The translations under genes and the position numbers were made by a program. A DNA stretch of 64,000 nt from Diadema setosum. Lineage: Eukaryota; Echinodermata; Echinoidea; Diadematoida; Diadematidae. A model generated the notes under the pieces. That model saw only the letters and a program-made list of their open reading frames with translations. It made no database searches and was not told the origin of the DNA. Shown in pieces: positions 1 through 11,595 of this stretch (the first letter of the stretch is position 1; each line of letters opens with the position of its first letter). The stretch spans positions 48,843,627-48,907,626 of the forward strand of contig NC_092686.1 of NCBI RefSeq assembly GCF_964275005.1, in the 5' to 3' direction.

Positions 1-208
1 GACTAAAATATGATAAGGAAAATTCAGTTTGTTATATTAGGATATTGCGTTCCATAAATAGAGTCTCGGAGAGAGTACCAATGGTATATACCATAATATC
101 CCATCTATATTATCAAAAGAAGAGAACGACCTAAAAATATGAATAATGGAATCGATATTCATACCATTCGAATGATATTACATAGGGTCTACAGCCAACA
201 GGGCCCGG

Positions 209-300
209 TAAGAGAGAGAGAGAGAGAGAGTGAGAGAAAGGGAGAGAGATAGAGAAGAGAGAGGAAGGGAGAGGGAGAGGGAGAGGGGGAGAGGGAGACT
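209..300. repeat. GA-rich simple repeat
   Basis: A purine-rich (GA)n / GGGAGA tract. The rest of 1-560 is AT-rich and holds no gene that I can support. Confidence 0.9.
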
Positions 301-559
301 TAAGAAGCGCCTTGTGAGTACGTTTTAGTAAGGCCTGCACATACTTTTATTAGTTAGCTCGAAGTTTGAGGGACAACAATTTGGAACAAAAAAGGCATTT
401 CATCAATTTTATATCATACTTAAGTAGAAATTGTGCTTCTGTATAATATAACAAGGTCCTACATACATCTGAAACCTTGTATGCCCCGTAAAAAGAAGAA
501 AATGAAAGGGAGGCAGAATTTTCTCCATACGGCCACGTGATATACGCTCCGGAAGATCC

Positions 560-1218
560 AGCGGCTTGCATCCTAAAATGGCCGCCGTTGGGTTCCATTG
601 CGTACTACGCCCGTTTACGTGTAAAATCGGGAGAGTGTTCCCTCTTAGCGCACTGCGTGCGCTCTATACTCTTTGCTTTCCACTAAGTACAGTCAACATG
701 GTCTCCGAGAGCATACCAATAAGACTCCCACTTGCGATGCGTGGACTGTCGCGCTATACCGTCCTATGATGTCGCAAATCGGGGGAAATGGAGAAAAAGA
801 AGAAGGATAAAAAAGTCCCCACTAACTTCTGCCCAGCATCGGGACGATTTGATCATGCGAAAAAGCAAAGTTTGCAGTTGCACACGGCACGCTCAACTAT
901 CGGCCGTGTCGTGCTTGCGAAAGCTCGCTCCGGTCGAACATCCCTTGTATCTATCGCTTTTGGGAATGCAATGCAGCATTCATCCACTCATTCGGCGACT
1001 GGGTTGACTATCCTACAGCCTAGGAAAGACCACTGAGCTGTGTACTAGCCGCAACGTTCCGCTGGTGAGAAATTGCTGTGAGCCAAGAACAGTGACAAGT
1101 AGAGGTCATATTTGTACTTTTAATCAATGTTTCTTATCGGGGAGGAGACCACAATCTGCCCTGTTGCGACACCGATGTAAACTGGCGTGGGGAGATTACA
1201 CACAGTGCGACCTGAACC
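560..1218. other. GC-richer stretch without a recognised gene
   Basis: More GC and CpG than its surroundings, with an AAAATGGCCGCC word near 575 that loosely resembles a YY1 site. Short overlapping ORFs show no recognisable domain and no convincing splice structure. It could be a promoter or an old repeat; nothing in the sequence decides between them. Confidence 0.3.
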
Positions 1219-1425
1219 TGCGAGCTGTATGGGGTGCCAAGTGTCGCGTGGCCTATTTCGTTACTAAATCAGTCATTTCGTCGACGAAATGACCATTTCG
1301 TAACGAAATGAATACTTCGACGACGAAATTATTATTTAGTAAGAAAATTACAACATTTCGTTACGAAATGACTGATTTCGTAACGAAATAGGCCATGCGA
1401 CAATTGGCACCCCATACAGCTCGCA
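1219..1425. mobile_element. Palindromic MITE with ATTTCGTNACGAAAT core
   Basis: The two halves are near-perfect inverted repeats, starting TGCGAGCTGTATGGGGTGCC on the left and ending with its complement on the right. The centre is built from repeated short palindromes of the form ATTTCGTTACGAAAT. It has no coding capacity and no clear target duplication. The whole element could fold into one long hairpin. Confidence 0.8.
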
Positions 1426-1515
1426 CCAGCTCCGCCACCAGCTTGCAGACTCAAGTCTCACAGTCCATGGGCATTCGGCTTTACGGCATATTCATCCATT
1501 GTAATTGTATTGATG

Positions 1516-1667
1516 CAGGGGCGGATCCAGGAATTCCCTAAGAGGGGGCGCCTTTACAAACTTGGAGGGGGGGGGGGGGGCGGGGAACCCCCATCTTTTC
1601 ATTTATTTTGTTTAACAAAAAATGAAGGGGGAGGCTGCCCGGTGCGCCCCCGCCCGGATCTGCCACT
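1516..1667. mobile_element. GGATCC-type MITE, copy 1
   Basis: Begins CAGGGGCGGATCCAGG and ends with GGATCTGCCACT, imperfect inverted ends around a G-rich interior. The flanks TATTGATG and TTTTGATG match at 7 of 8 positions, which would suit a hAT-type 8-bp duplication. Related copies lie at about 28750 and 41593. Confidence 0.7.
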
Positions 1668-1669
1668 TT

Positions 1670-2515
1670 TGATGGGAGTGCTCGTTACAAATCTAAAAGG
1701 GAAATATCTTCACGTCATCGAGTATTTGTACAAAATAAAGCAACAATAGAATTAGCAAGTAGCTCAATCCGGGGAAAAATGAAGTAAAATTGTCAAAATT
1801 TCAAAAAAGAATCAGCATTCACCTTTTCTCAGCTGCCAGCATGCCGTATTAATAATTACTTGCGTTGCATTATATTCCAAAAAGAGAAAGCACTTTGTTT
1901 TCTGGGCAGGCATTTAACCTAGAAAATTTATTTTAGACATTTCTTACTGCATGTCGCCTTAGGGGTAGTACTAGTAATTGTATAGAGCTTCGATTCATGC
2001 TAGCAGTAGTGTATATCGCAACATCCTAATAGCAGTTATTGTCTTTGCGTTGCAGTTCAGTGATAGCAATGATTGATAGCGGCAGCAATTATAATTTCTT
2101 TCATAAGTAGGGGCAAAGGTCGCTGCCATGGCAACAACCGAAAAGAAGTAAACTGTCTGTGAAAACACACACTGTAGGCCCCGGCTATTCTGTAAAGTTC
2201 AAAGACGACCGAAGCTACTGCTGCTATTGACTTCCGCTATCTCAATATGGTGTTTTGCTATTCTTTGATTTCATCGCATTTCCATCAAGTCGTTTTGCCT
2301 TTCCATCAGGTCTAGCAGTGAACACATACAAAAAGATAGAGGAGTTATTCATTATTCCTGCTTCTATTCGTGGGGTCATGCACCCGTAGCTTCAGATATC
2401 TATTCATGCAAAGCGAGCATACTTATTGACCCCAACGATAATTGTCTCGTTTACCTGTGTGCGCAGACAGGTCTTGATAATAATATGTACGTGCAAGCGC
2501 GCCGGAACACTTCTG
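1670..2515. other. Intergenic, nothing recognised
   Basis: AT-rich sequence with no supported ORF, repeat structure or RNA gene. Confidence 0.5.
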
Positions 2516-2581
2516 TTTGTTTGTTTGTTTGTTTGTTTGTTTGTTTGTTTGTCTTTTTTTTTTTTTTTGGGGGGGGGGGGG
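2516..2581. repeat. (TTTG)n, poly-T and poly-G tract
   Basis: A run of TTTG units is followed by about 14 T and then about 13 G. Apparent ORFs across it are low-complexity artefacts. Confidence 0.9.
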
Positions 2582-2965
2582 GCAAAATCTCGAAGGGGGC
2601 ACATGAAATAATGTGACTGTGTAAGATCCTCGGCGAGGGGGTGGGGGGGGGAGGTTGTGGGAGGGATACCCCCCTCCCACGGTTTGGACTTTTTGTAAAA
2701 GCAGAGTACAAAAGTCGCGCTTATAGAGCAGTTAAAACCAATTTTCTAGGGAATCAAACATAGTGAAAGAAAAAAATCAGGGCGAAGGACTACGATTATA
2801 ACAGCCAGCGGTACATTATTTCATGTGACGGTGTGAGATCCTCGGCGAGGGTGAGGGGGGGGGGGGGAACCCCCCTCCCACGGTAAGAACCTTTTGTAAA
2901 AACAGAGTATAAAAGTAGCGTTTATAGAGCATTTGAAATCAAATTTCTAGGGAATTAAGAAAAAA
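2582..2965. repeat. Diverged direct duplication, two units of about 200 bp
   Basis: The phrases GATCCTCGGCGAGGG, CCCCCCTCCCACGGT and TTCTAGGGAAT occur in the same order near 2625-2750 and 2845-2950. This shows a tandem duplication that has diverged, including in the length of its G-run. Function unknown. Confidence 0.7.
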
Positions 2966-3559
2966 TTACTGCGAAGGGCCATAAGGGATCATAACTTATG
3001 AAACTATTCATTTTATTATAATATTATGTACGGGCAGATCGAGAGAGCCATTTCACTTTGCCATTCGTCTGTAATGTATTCATTAAAAGCTTAAACGTGA
3101 TCGCATTATTCGAGCAATGAAAATTATTCTTATATTGCTAAGAAGCATCTTGAAGAAAGGGAAAAAATGAAAGGTTTACTAAAGGCATATGTTTCAGGGG
3201 GCACACTGGAGGACGAGAGGCTACCATCTATACACTAAATTTACTCATTAAGTAAATATGAGAGTATAGATATAATGATGTATAGGCCTATACACTAATA
3301 CCATCATTATTAGTGTGTTATAATTTTCGCCCCGTTTGGGGTGAAAACTTCGTATCTTCAGATATGAAATTGAGAACTTTTAGACAAGAAAAATGCCTTT
3401 ATTGTTCATTTTGGTCTCTAAATAATTCAATAATAATTGTTTGTTATAGTAGAGCAGATAAGCCGAAAAATTGTGCAAAATTTGACTAAAGCATGAAACT
3501 TTCACCATTGTTAGTACATGCTATAAGATTAATTTTAAGATCGGGAGGTAAGTCTGAAT

Positions 3560-4620
3560 TGACCTCTGATGACCTCTAGAGGTCAATGACCTCAAAATCT
3601 AAGAAAATTGATATTTTGCGTCATTGGTTAATGATAAACACAGTAATGATGTACTAAAACTTAATATTTGTCACAGTGAAATTGTCTTTATGTTCCACAG
3701 AGCCCTGACAGGTTTCTACCTTTGACCTCTGATGACCTCCAGAGGTCAATGACCTCAAAATCTAAGAAAATTGATATTTTGCGTCATTGGTTAATGATAA
3801 ACACAGTAATAATGTACTAAAACTTAATTTTTGTCACAGTGAGATTGTCTTTATATTCCACAGAGCCCTGACAGGTTTCTATCTTTGACCTCTGATGACC
3901 TTCAGAGGTCAATGACCTCAAAATGTCAGAAAATTGATATTTTAATGCGTCACTCATAACTGAAACACGATAATTATGTACTAAAAACTAATTTTTGTAA
4001 GAGGAATTGCCTCAATGTTCCACTGAGCCTTTCGAGTCAGATTTCTACCTTTGACCTCTGATGACCTCAGATGACCTATGATGAGGCCAATGACCTCAAA
4101 ATGTTAGAACATTGATATTTGGTGCAATTGGTTGATGACAAACATGATTTAGATGTTATATTCATTTGTATTACAATTGAATTGTTTTCCTATTCCACAG
4201 AGCTAGAGAAATTACTCACGTGTCTCTACCTTTGACCTCTGAGGAAGGTGACAGGTCAATGACCTCAAAATATCAGAATATTGATATTCTATGTATAGTC
4301 AATGGTCAACTTTGTAATACCCGATGTACAATCATTTATGCTATAATAGAAGAATCTTGTCATTCCATGGAACATTGGTCATTAACCTGTGCATTATATC
4401 CAACTTTGACCTCTCAGGACAATGAGAGGTCACTGAGGTCACATGTGTAGGCTTACCTGTATTGATGTTTGGCTTCATTGGTGTAATCGTAAATGCTTAA
4501 TCATGTACAAATCACGCATTGATGTTTGATCAAAGTATGTATGCATATTCCACAGAGCATTGGTTTATAGTAACAGGTCTCTGAAATGTGAGAGATCAAT
4601 TACTTCAGAAATAAAGCTTA
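3560..4620 (+). repeat. Left arm: array of about 170-bp units rich in TGACCT
   Basis: About six or seven units, each with a TGACCTCTGATGACCT block, AGGTCAATGACCTC, a spacer with GATATTTTGCGTCATTGGTTAA and a CCACAGAGCCCTGACAGG-like block. The units drift in sequence toward the interior. Confidence 0.85.
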
Positions 4621-4659
4621 AGTTTCTTGAGTGATGGCAGTGACCTCAAATACAACTGT

Positions 4660-4910
4660 TATGTTTGGGTTAGTTATGTAGACTAGCAGATATAGGCAAA
4701 TATGGCCATTATCTCGACACTCGAGGAAAACAAGGCCCACGAGACTGATATACAGAGTGTTTAATCTATTCAGTATAAGTCTCATAGATCTTTCCCCCAT
4801 TTGTCGGACTCATTATGGGACTGGTTTACCTAAGTGTCAAGCTCATGGGCAATATTTGCATAGTTTCCAGCTGGTGGGCCTGTATTGGCCAGTGTAAAGC
4901 TGGTGGGTTG
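4660..4910. mobile_element. Degenerate relative of the MITE at 44972
   Basis: Shares ACAAGGCCCACGAGAC and the phrase order 'TCG(A/G)ACTCAT..GGG..TTTACCTA.GTGTC(A/G)A' with the intact MITE at 44972-45269, but is heavily mutated and has no clear ends. Confidence 0.4.
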
Positions 4911-5540
4911 TTACAGTATGACTGCGATGAATGACTCATGGTCCTGGAGTATACAGTCCACAGCTGCGACATCATGGACCATCTTGAAAACTTCGACATA
5001 CTGTGAAGCCCAACATGCATTCCACAAGAAGCAATCCTGTGCATTGCAACTAGCTATTGCCATCCGAGACCTACCCAGGGAATAGATAAGCATTCATGGC
5101 AAAGCATGGAGAATGCGGATTGTGCAAAATATTTTGGAGTTCCAATAGGAGGCTCAGCTGGAATCAAATCGCCACAGCAGCTTAACAAGGTTATACTTCA
5201 ACCAAAGACTCTCTCCAGACGAAGATACGAGTATCATAAAGTTCAGGTGTTTTGCTACTCCATGCCGCTCAGGACTGTCCTGGAATATGCATACATCATC
5301 TGGGATCCATTCACCCAGGTGAAACATCATGAAGTTTGGAATGATCCAGAGAAGATATGCACTCTTTAGCTGCAATGACCATCATATGCAAAACAAGCAG
5401 TGTTACAGCTACACTTGAAAAACAAAACAAAGCAAAACAAAACAAAACTACAATGGCAATCCCTGTAAGAAAGTACAGCTCAGGCAAATTCAGCAATGAT
5501 GTTCTGCATCAAGAACCCCACAATATCCACCCCGCAGGAA
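4880..5540 (+). pseudogene. Decayed non-LTR reverse transcriptase remnant
   Basis: Translation around 5106-5369 contains a KYFGVPI-like block and then PLRTVLEYAYIIWDPFTQ. That resembles the segment with LEYA..VWDP typical of the region after the RT palm in Jockey/CR1-type elements. Frameshifts and stops interrupt both sides, no YADD box is visible, and downstream sequence is low in coding signal. It lies inside the foldback-like element, so it is either an old passenger or a remnant of the interior. Confidence 0.5.
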
Positions 5541-5856
5541 GTTGTGGCTCTATTGCTGCATTCTTCAAAAAGGGCAAATGACCAAAAATGTCAGGCATCA
5601 TTTGCAAGAACACAAAGTAGGCCTACTCCCAAAAAAGGTGGCGGCTACTCTCGGCCACTGTCTCTTGTATTTCTTTGAAACACTTCAGGAGAGAGATACT
5701 CAATATTCAGCTCTGTTATTAAAGATACATATGTCTCTCTTTTTGTTTTTGCATTTGTTTGTTGTTTTTTGCTTCATATAGCTCTTTGGATACCTTCTTT
5801 AACCAATTAAGAAAAGGCTCCATGGCAGAATATTACAAGATTACATAGTATATATA

Positions 5857-5888
5857 ATGAAGAAGAAGAAGAAGAAGAAGAAGAAGGA
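5857..5888. repeat. (GAA)n microsatellite
   Basis: About ten GAA units. The lysine-rich or serine/phenylalanine-rich ORFs over it are artefacts. Confidence 0.9.
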
Positions 5889-6312
5889 GAATAGGAAACG
5901 AGATCTGCTGTCAATGATGCAGAGCCAATACCAATCAGTTCCATGGCAGATCTTAGTCGGCACTGCAAAGGTTTGGATGTCTCTCTCTCTGTTGACAAAG
6001 GATATTCTACAGCTCCAAGTAAGTCCATGGGGTGGTTTACATTGTATGGGCATAGAGGGGTGGGTTGGGTATATGAGGATATGATGCTTTGTTATAACAA
6101 TTAGGTCTGAGATATCTGTTTTTTATGTTTGTTTTGACCATTCCGCATGGATCTCCGACGAAAAGGAATGATAATGTGTTAGACCCAGCCGCCACCGTGT
6201 TTTTTCAATAGATTTTGATATTACAGTGTAGTTGAGAAAAAAGTAACCGCTCATTGTCCTAGATGGAAGTCAAAATTGAACTGTGTGTGGAATACTCTGC
6301 ATACAATTTTGG

Positions 6313-6334
6313 ACACACACACACACACACACAA
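6313..6334. repeat. (CA)n microsatellite
   Basis: A short dinucleotide run. The surrounding 5.9-6.85 kb has no supported gene. Confidence 0.85.
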
Positions 6335-6884
6335 AATGCATTTTTTAAATATAATTATTATTTCATAAGCAGCTGGCCATTACAAACCAATGAGACCAGA
6401 CATCAATGTTCTTACATTTTGATGCATATCTTTCAATATCCTCCAGAGGTCAGAGGATCATCGCTAATGTTCATGTGAAATGAGTACACGCCTTTTGAAT
6501 TGCTCACTTTTATTGCTATAGAAATACACAATATGTGCATCATGTCAATCATTAAATATTGTATCAGTTTCATTTTCAGTCTTGGATTATTTTTTCTATG
6601 TACAAATAAAATCGTGGCAAAGTAAACAACTTTCACATCAAAATATAAACGAGAACACTAAAAAAGAAATAGATGTAATAATGTGCAAGGCAAATACCAG
6701 GCCTACATCATCTTAAGGTATACAGGTGAAGGAAATCACCTTATTGATAAACAATTTACTTGACTGGGATAGCGACCACTGAACAATATTGTTTCTTAAA
6801 ACTCTCTCTTCTTTTCAACAAGTGGAATAAAACACATGCACATACCGGGGCATCAGTTTGGAGGAGGGGTGGGGTGGTGGCAGG

Positions 6885-8196
6885 GATAGTTGACCCCCAC
6901 CCCATTAAATTCTGAGATGTGGACTATGTTTTGTTGTTGTTAGTTTTGGTTGTTGTTTTTTGTTTTTTGCTTTTTAGACAGAAAACTGGCCAAGTTTTTC
7001 ACTTTAAGTGTGCATCGGATTGTTAGAATTTAATTCTGAAATGCAAAATCTCCCTTCTGTGAGAGGGGATATCTCCTTTCGATAGACTCCTTCCCCCTAC
7101 TTGGTTCCTTCCACAGATATAACATACTTTGGGGAATGATAATTTCCCTTATTCTATGAAAAATGTTTTTAAGAGATATTTTTATTTGAATTCCAAAGAT
7201 GAAAAGGCTTTCCTATATATGCACGATTGTTCATTTTGGAGGGCAAGAGGCATTGCCCCGCCTCCCGAAAAAATATGGGAGGGGGAATGGTGGGGACATA
7301 AAACTTTGCCTCCAAGTATTTCCTGAGATTGAGATTTTTTTTCTTCACTTTTTTTGACAGAAAATGATTGTCACTGAACATTTCAGCTATAGTATGCACC
7401 AGATTAAAAGGCAGAATCTCCTTTGCATACACCCTCCCCCACACTATCTTTCGTTATGTCCCCTTCAATATACGCTCAGTGCTTTTGTCCCATTTTTGTT
7501 CTATATCATCACAAAGTATGTACTAGATCTTTGATTTCAGTTCCGACATATTCAAGAAAATCCCTCTTGTTGGAGGGGGTAGTGTATCTTTCAATTAACA
7601 ATCCCTCCTCGGTTTCTACCCTTAGATTTGGTACACTCCTTTTACTGATAATTTCCCAAATATTCCGTCATAAATGTGTATACTAGATTTTTTTCTAACA
7701 TTTCTATTCTTACTGCAAAGGCTCCCTCGCATGGGAAGGATTGGGGGACAGCCCCTTTCATACCCTCCTCTCGCTGTATCAACCTCTCCTCCATGCATTG
7801 ATTATGGCTACACATTTGGGTATGGACTTTTTTTTTTTCAAAATGGTAGTTCAACCAAGAGTGGCACGAGATCATTGAATTGCACACAAAAGAATGCAAA
7901 AGCTCCATAATGTGGGAGGGGGATACCTCCACCCACATCCTTCTGTCGATTGGTCTTCCTCCATAGATGGCTGACTTACTACACCTTTTTGATACAAATT
8001 TCGAGGTATTCCTTCAAAAGTGCCTGTGTGCCAGGTCGTTGAATCTCATTTCTCAAAATACAAGAGCTCTGTCGAATGGGAGTGGAATACCCTACCCTCG
8101 CCAACGCTGCGCTTGCTGGGTTCCCATCCATATAGACTTGGTACACCTTGGTGATCCATACTTTTCAAAATATTCCCCAAAACGTATGCATCAGAT

Positions 8197-8255
<59 letters not shown>

Positions 8256-8510
8256 TCGTCTTTGGGAGGAGGGTAGGTGAAATGCGCCCACACCCCATCA
8301 ACTTCTGTATAAGTGATGACGCACACATTAAACAAGAGCTACACTGAATCACTGATTTCAGGTCTAAACCTGCAAAAATCCAATCCCCCACCCACATCCT
8401 CCCCCTCCCCCTCCGCTTCATTCCTTTGCACCATGAACTTATGCTTTTACATATTTTCCAAGTCCCCCCCCCCCCACGTGAAAACAGATCGACATCCCTT
8501 GCTCTGTGCA
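6885..8510. repeat. Degenerate tandem repeat, about 280-300 bp per unit
   Basis: Recurring phrases appear in the same order several times: a GGAGGGGG..CCC block, a TTGGTACACTCCTTTT-like block, TTTC(C/A)CAAATATTCC and GTGTA(T/C)ACTAGATTT. Drift is too great to fix unit borders by eye. No ORF is supported. Confidence 0.5.
8201..8252. repeat. Poly-A tract of about 52 nt
   Basis: Uninterrupted A run. It could mark the 3' end of an old retrocopy or be simple slippage; no retrocopy is recognisable upstream. Confidence 0.95.
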
Positions 8511-8739
8511 CATACCCGACTTAGATAATTACCTGAAAAGTTCTGCGGAATGAGTAGCCACTTTTTTGGTAACAGAAATGCATGGTTTGTAAGCCCTACA
8601 TTACAAACAATTATTAACTATTAACTATCGCAATATCAATATTAACATCCTCACATTTCATTCGAGGTATTTGACCTTGTGTGATTTTCATAGGTGAACG
8701 GTAATGGCCCGTTAATAAACAGGGCCTACGAGTGCTCTC

Positions 8740-9300
8740 TAAAACATCATCATGTTTACCATTGATGATGCCAAACTATTCTGATACTTTGAGGTCATTG
8801 ACCTCTCGAGATCATCAGAGGTCAAAGGCAGAAACTCGTCTGTGTGCCTTGGAATATGAAGACGATGTCATTGTATACAGATATGCTTGTTTTGTACATC
8901 TTTACCATGTTTGACCTTTCACCAATGATGTCATACTTCAATATTCTGATATTCTGAGGTCATTGACCTCTCAAGGTCATCAGAGGTCAAAGGTTAAAAC
9001 CTGTCAATGCTCTGTGGAATCAGAAAATGGTTTCCCTGAATCATAACCACATATATCATTCACAAATGTCTAAAAACATCGATATTTTGATATTTAAAGT
9101 TCATTGACCTCTGGAGGTCATCAGAGGTCAAAGGTAAAAACCTGTCAGTGCTCTGTTGAATCTGGAAATGATTTCTCTGTGGTATAAATGCATGTTTAGT
9201 GCAACATAACCACATATATCATTTGCAAATGTCTAAAAACATCGATTTTCTGATATCTAAAGTACATTGACCTCTGGAGGTCATCAGAGGTCAAATCAGA
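8740..9300 (-). repeat. Right arm: inverted array of the about 170-bp TGACCT units
   Basis: Four units in the opposite orientation to 3560-4620. They carry GAGGTCATTGACCTCT, CATCAGAGGTCAAAGG and CCTGTCA(A/G)TGCTCTGT in mirror order. Confidence 0.85.
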
Positions 9301-9421
9301 CTTACCTCCCGATCTTAAAATAAATCTTATGGTATGTACTAACACTGGTGAAAGTTTCATGCTTTAGTCAAATTTTGCACAATTCATGTGATTTTGAGGG
9401 CTTATCTGCTCTACTATTACA

Positions 9422-9895
9422 GGGACACTTTTTTTTGGGGGGGGGGGGGGCAAGTGTCCTCCTGCCCCCCCCCCCCCCCGTATACGTGTGGTTCAAACGT
9501 AGGTGGTGATAGGAGAGGAAACAATAATCTCTCCTCCAAGTACCCATGCTCTGTGCTGCCGAGAATCTATGTGCGCTATCGCAAGTGTTAATAAATTGCT
9601 TGACACTCAGACATCACTTCTGTTTAAATTTGCATCATTCCTGAAATACAACACTCTTAGCCAGTAGGAATTCGCTGTCCCCTTCGATGTTTTCGACAGT
9701 AATTATTGATTGCCGAATATTGGACACGCGAAAATAACTGTAATGCTACCAAACATCACGCAAAACACGCATTAGCCAATTATATACTGAATTCGAAAGA
9801 TGTAACATTGAAGTACTAAACCTGGTAAACAATATTATGTACAAATGTGCACAAGATGGTTATATCAGGATTATTCTCTTATTCTTTATTTTCTT
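9422..9895. other. Intergenic with poly-G / poly-C tracts
   Basis: Contains a long G run near 9438 and a C run near 9465, then ordinary sequence with no supported gene. Confidence 0.6.
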
Positions 9896-10235
9896 CATTC
9901 CTCCGCCACAAAGTGTCGCCGCAGGCATTATGTTTTCGGGTTGTCCATCCGTCCTTCATCATTTTTGTGAACAGCGTAACTAAAACATGTATAATGAGTG
10001 GGCGAAGTTGTGCAGATCAACTTCTAGGTGCACATGCTCAAGGTCAAAGGTCAAAAGGTCAAAGTCAAATGCTCAAAATTTCACTTTTCCCCCATGCATA
10101 TGCAGTGCCTGAAGGTATTTTCTTAAAACTTTGTATATACATGTATAGGCCTACATGTACTACCAAAATTTCTCGCAAATGGTTCAAGGTATCTTTATGG
10201 AAGTTAGTATATATGCGTGTACTGACTGGCGATGA
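9896..10235 (-). mobile_element. Truncated CCTCCGCC repeat fragment
   Basis: Starts with CCTCCGCCACAAAGTGTCGCCGCAGGCAT, a broken version of the hairpin end seen at 48395 and 57510. An AAGGTCAAAGGTCAAAAGGTC tract and a partial repeat body follow. The other end is missing. It lies just upstream of the first aldolase-family exon. Confidence 0.7.
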
Positions 10236-10441
10236 TTATCTAGGGAATGTAAAAAAAAGATTATAAAAAGAAAAAAAAAATACTTCTCATCGCCTAATTG
10301 TCGGTCAATGTCTGTAGCCACTACCTCCGTAAGCTCATGTAGATGAGAACTTAGTACATTCATTTTTGTTTCCCTAAAATGACCTAGCTTATGATCATCC
10401 ATCCATAGTGCCACTGCCATAATACCCAGCTAGGTGTCATC

Positions 10442-10618
10442 ATGTCGCGAGCAGAACTGAATTACGCTGCCAGAGTGGACCTCGCTCTTGCTTTCCGTGC
10501 CTGTGATTTCTATGATCTTGGCTATGGGATTTATAATCACATCACTCAGAGGGCGCCCGCACGGGACGGCGATGGTGATGTCATGCTCGTTTGTCCTTAC
10601 GGTCTACATTTCTCAGAG
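10442..10618 (+). CDS. Aldolase-family gene, exon 1 (residues 1-59)
   Basis: Encodes the start [20 protein letters not shown] and the IYNHIT segment, ending CPYGLHFSE. Donor GAG|GTGACA is a weak match to consensus. The exon ends in phase 0. Confidence 0.9.
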
Positions 10619-11536
10619 GTGACAGTGATACTTTATGTTTGTAATGGTGTAAACAAATATTTCGTGATATTATACTTTTAATAGACAATTTCTGGCTCCT
10701 ATTACGAGTACCTTGTTAAGGATAACAAGAGAAAAAAAAATCTTAAAAGATTAAAGGAGAACAGACTAAAGTTTCTGGTTACTGACAGGAAACACGAAGT
10801 GCTGGTGACAGAGAAAGTGTAACATGGCAAATTATCTTGTCCCTGTCTGACCAAAGCACTCGGGATGAAAAGAATATGGAAACGAAGAATGACATCTTAT
10901 TAGAGCCAAGAGATATCCTTGATGTATAAAGTTATATCCTATCAGTCTGTGCACCACTAGCCCTTATGACGATAATGAATAGTTTATTGTTCACTTATTC
11001 TATCTGCGTTACTTGTCCTTTTCTTCAAGCCAGCTTCAGCAAACCACTGAATTGACTCCCCTTCTACCATCGATATCCCTAACCAGATGAGAGGGATAGT
11101 AGCCTAATATCTCAACAAAAGTTTTTCTTCCCTCTCTCTTTGTTATAGAATCTCCTATAGTCAAAACATCATACTTGGTGTCAGTTATTGAAATATTCTT
11201 GATTTATAGGTGACAGCTAGCCGGCTGATCGGCGTCGATTTTGATACAGGCAAAGTAGTGGAAGGCGACGGCGAAATCGCTGCCACGGCGTCGGCCATTC
11301 ACCGAGCCATCCACAAGGCACGTTATCCTGTGGATGGTATCACGAGTGTAATGCACACACATCAACCATACACCACTGCCTTAGGTGAGGCTTTCCGACT
11401 TTGAATCTAAATCATAATTCCGTTCATATACCTGAACCGGTCATCGCTAAATAGCGCTTTTTGATCATAGCGTAAAAACCTCATGTGTATTATATCTCGT
11501 ATATATTATGGTGGTATCAGTACCAACTTTGGGTAA

Positions 11537-11595
<59 letters not shown>

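Larger units (their letters stand above)
3442..9421. mobile_element. Large foldback-like element with tandem-repeat arms
   Basis: The outer ends are inverted copies of each other: TGTTATAGTAGAGCAGATAA at 3442 and the complement of TGTAATAGTAGAGCAGATAA ending at 9421. Inward from both ends follow the same words in mirror order, including the tract around TTTGACTAAAGCATGAAACT and GATCGGGAGGTAAGTCTGA, and then arrays of about 170-bp units. The interior (about 4.6-8.7 kb) has an RT remnant and degenerate repeats but no transposase. No target duplication was seen. The architecture is like Foldback/Galileo elements; two opposed arrays of one repeat family is the alternative. Confidence 0.65.

Noticed and set aside
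7967..8511. ORFs through the poly-A tract on both strands
   Set aside because: The length comes from poly-Lys/poly-Phe over a homopolymer.
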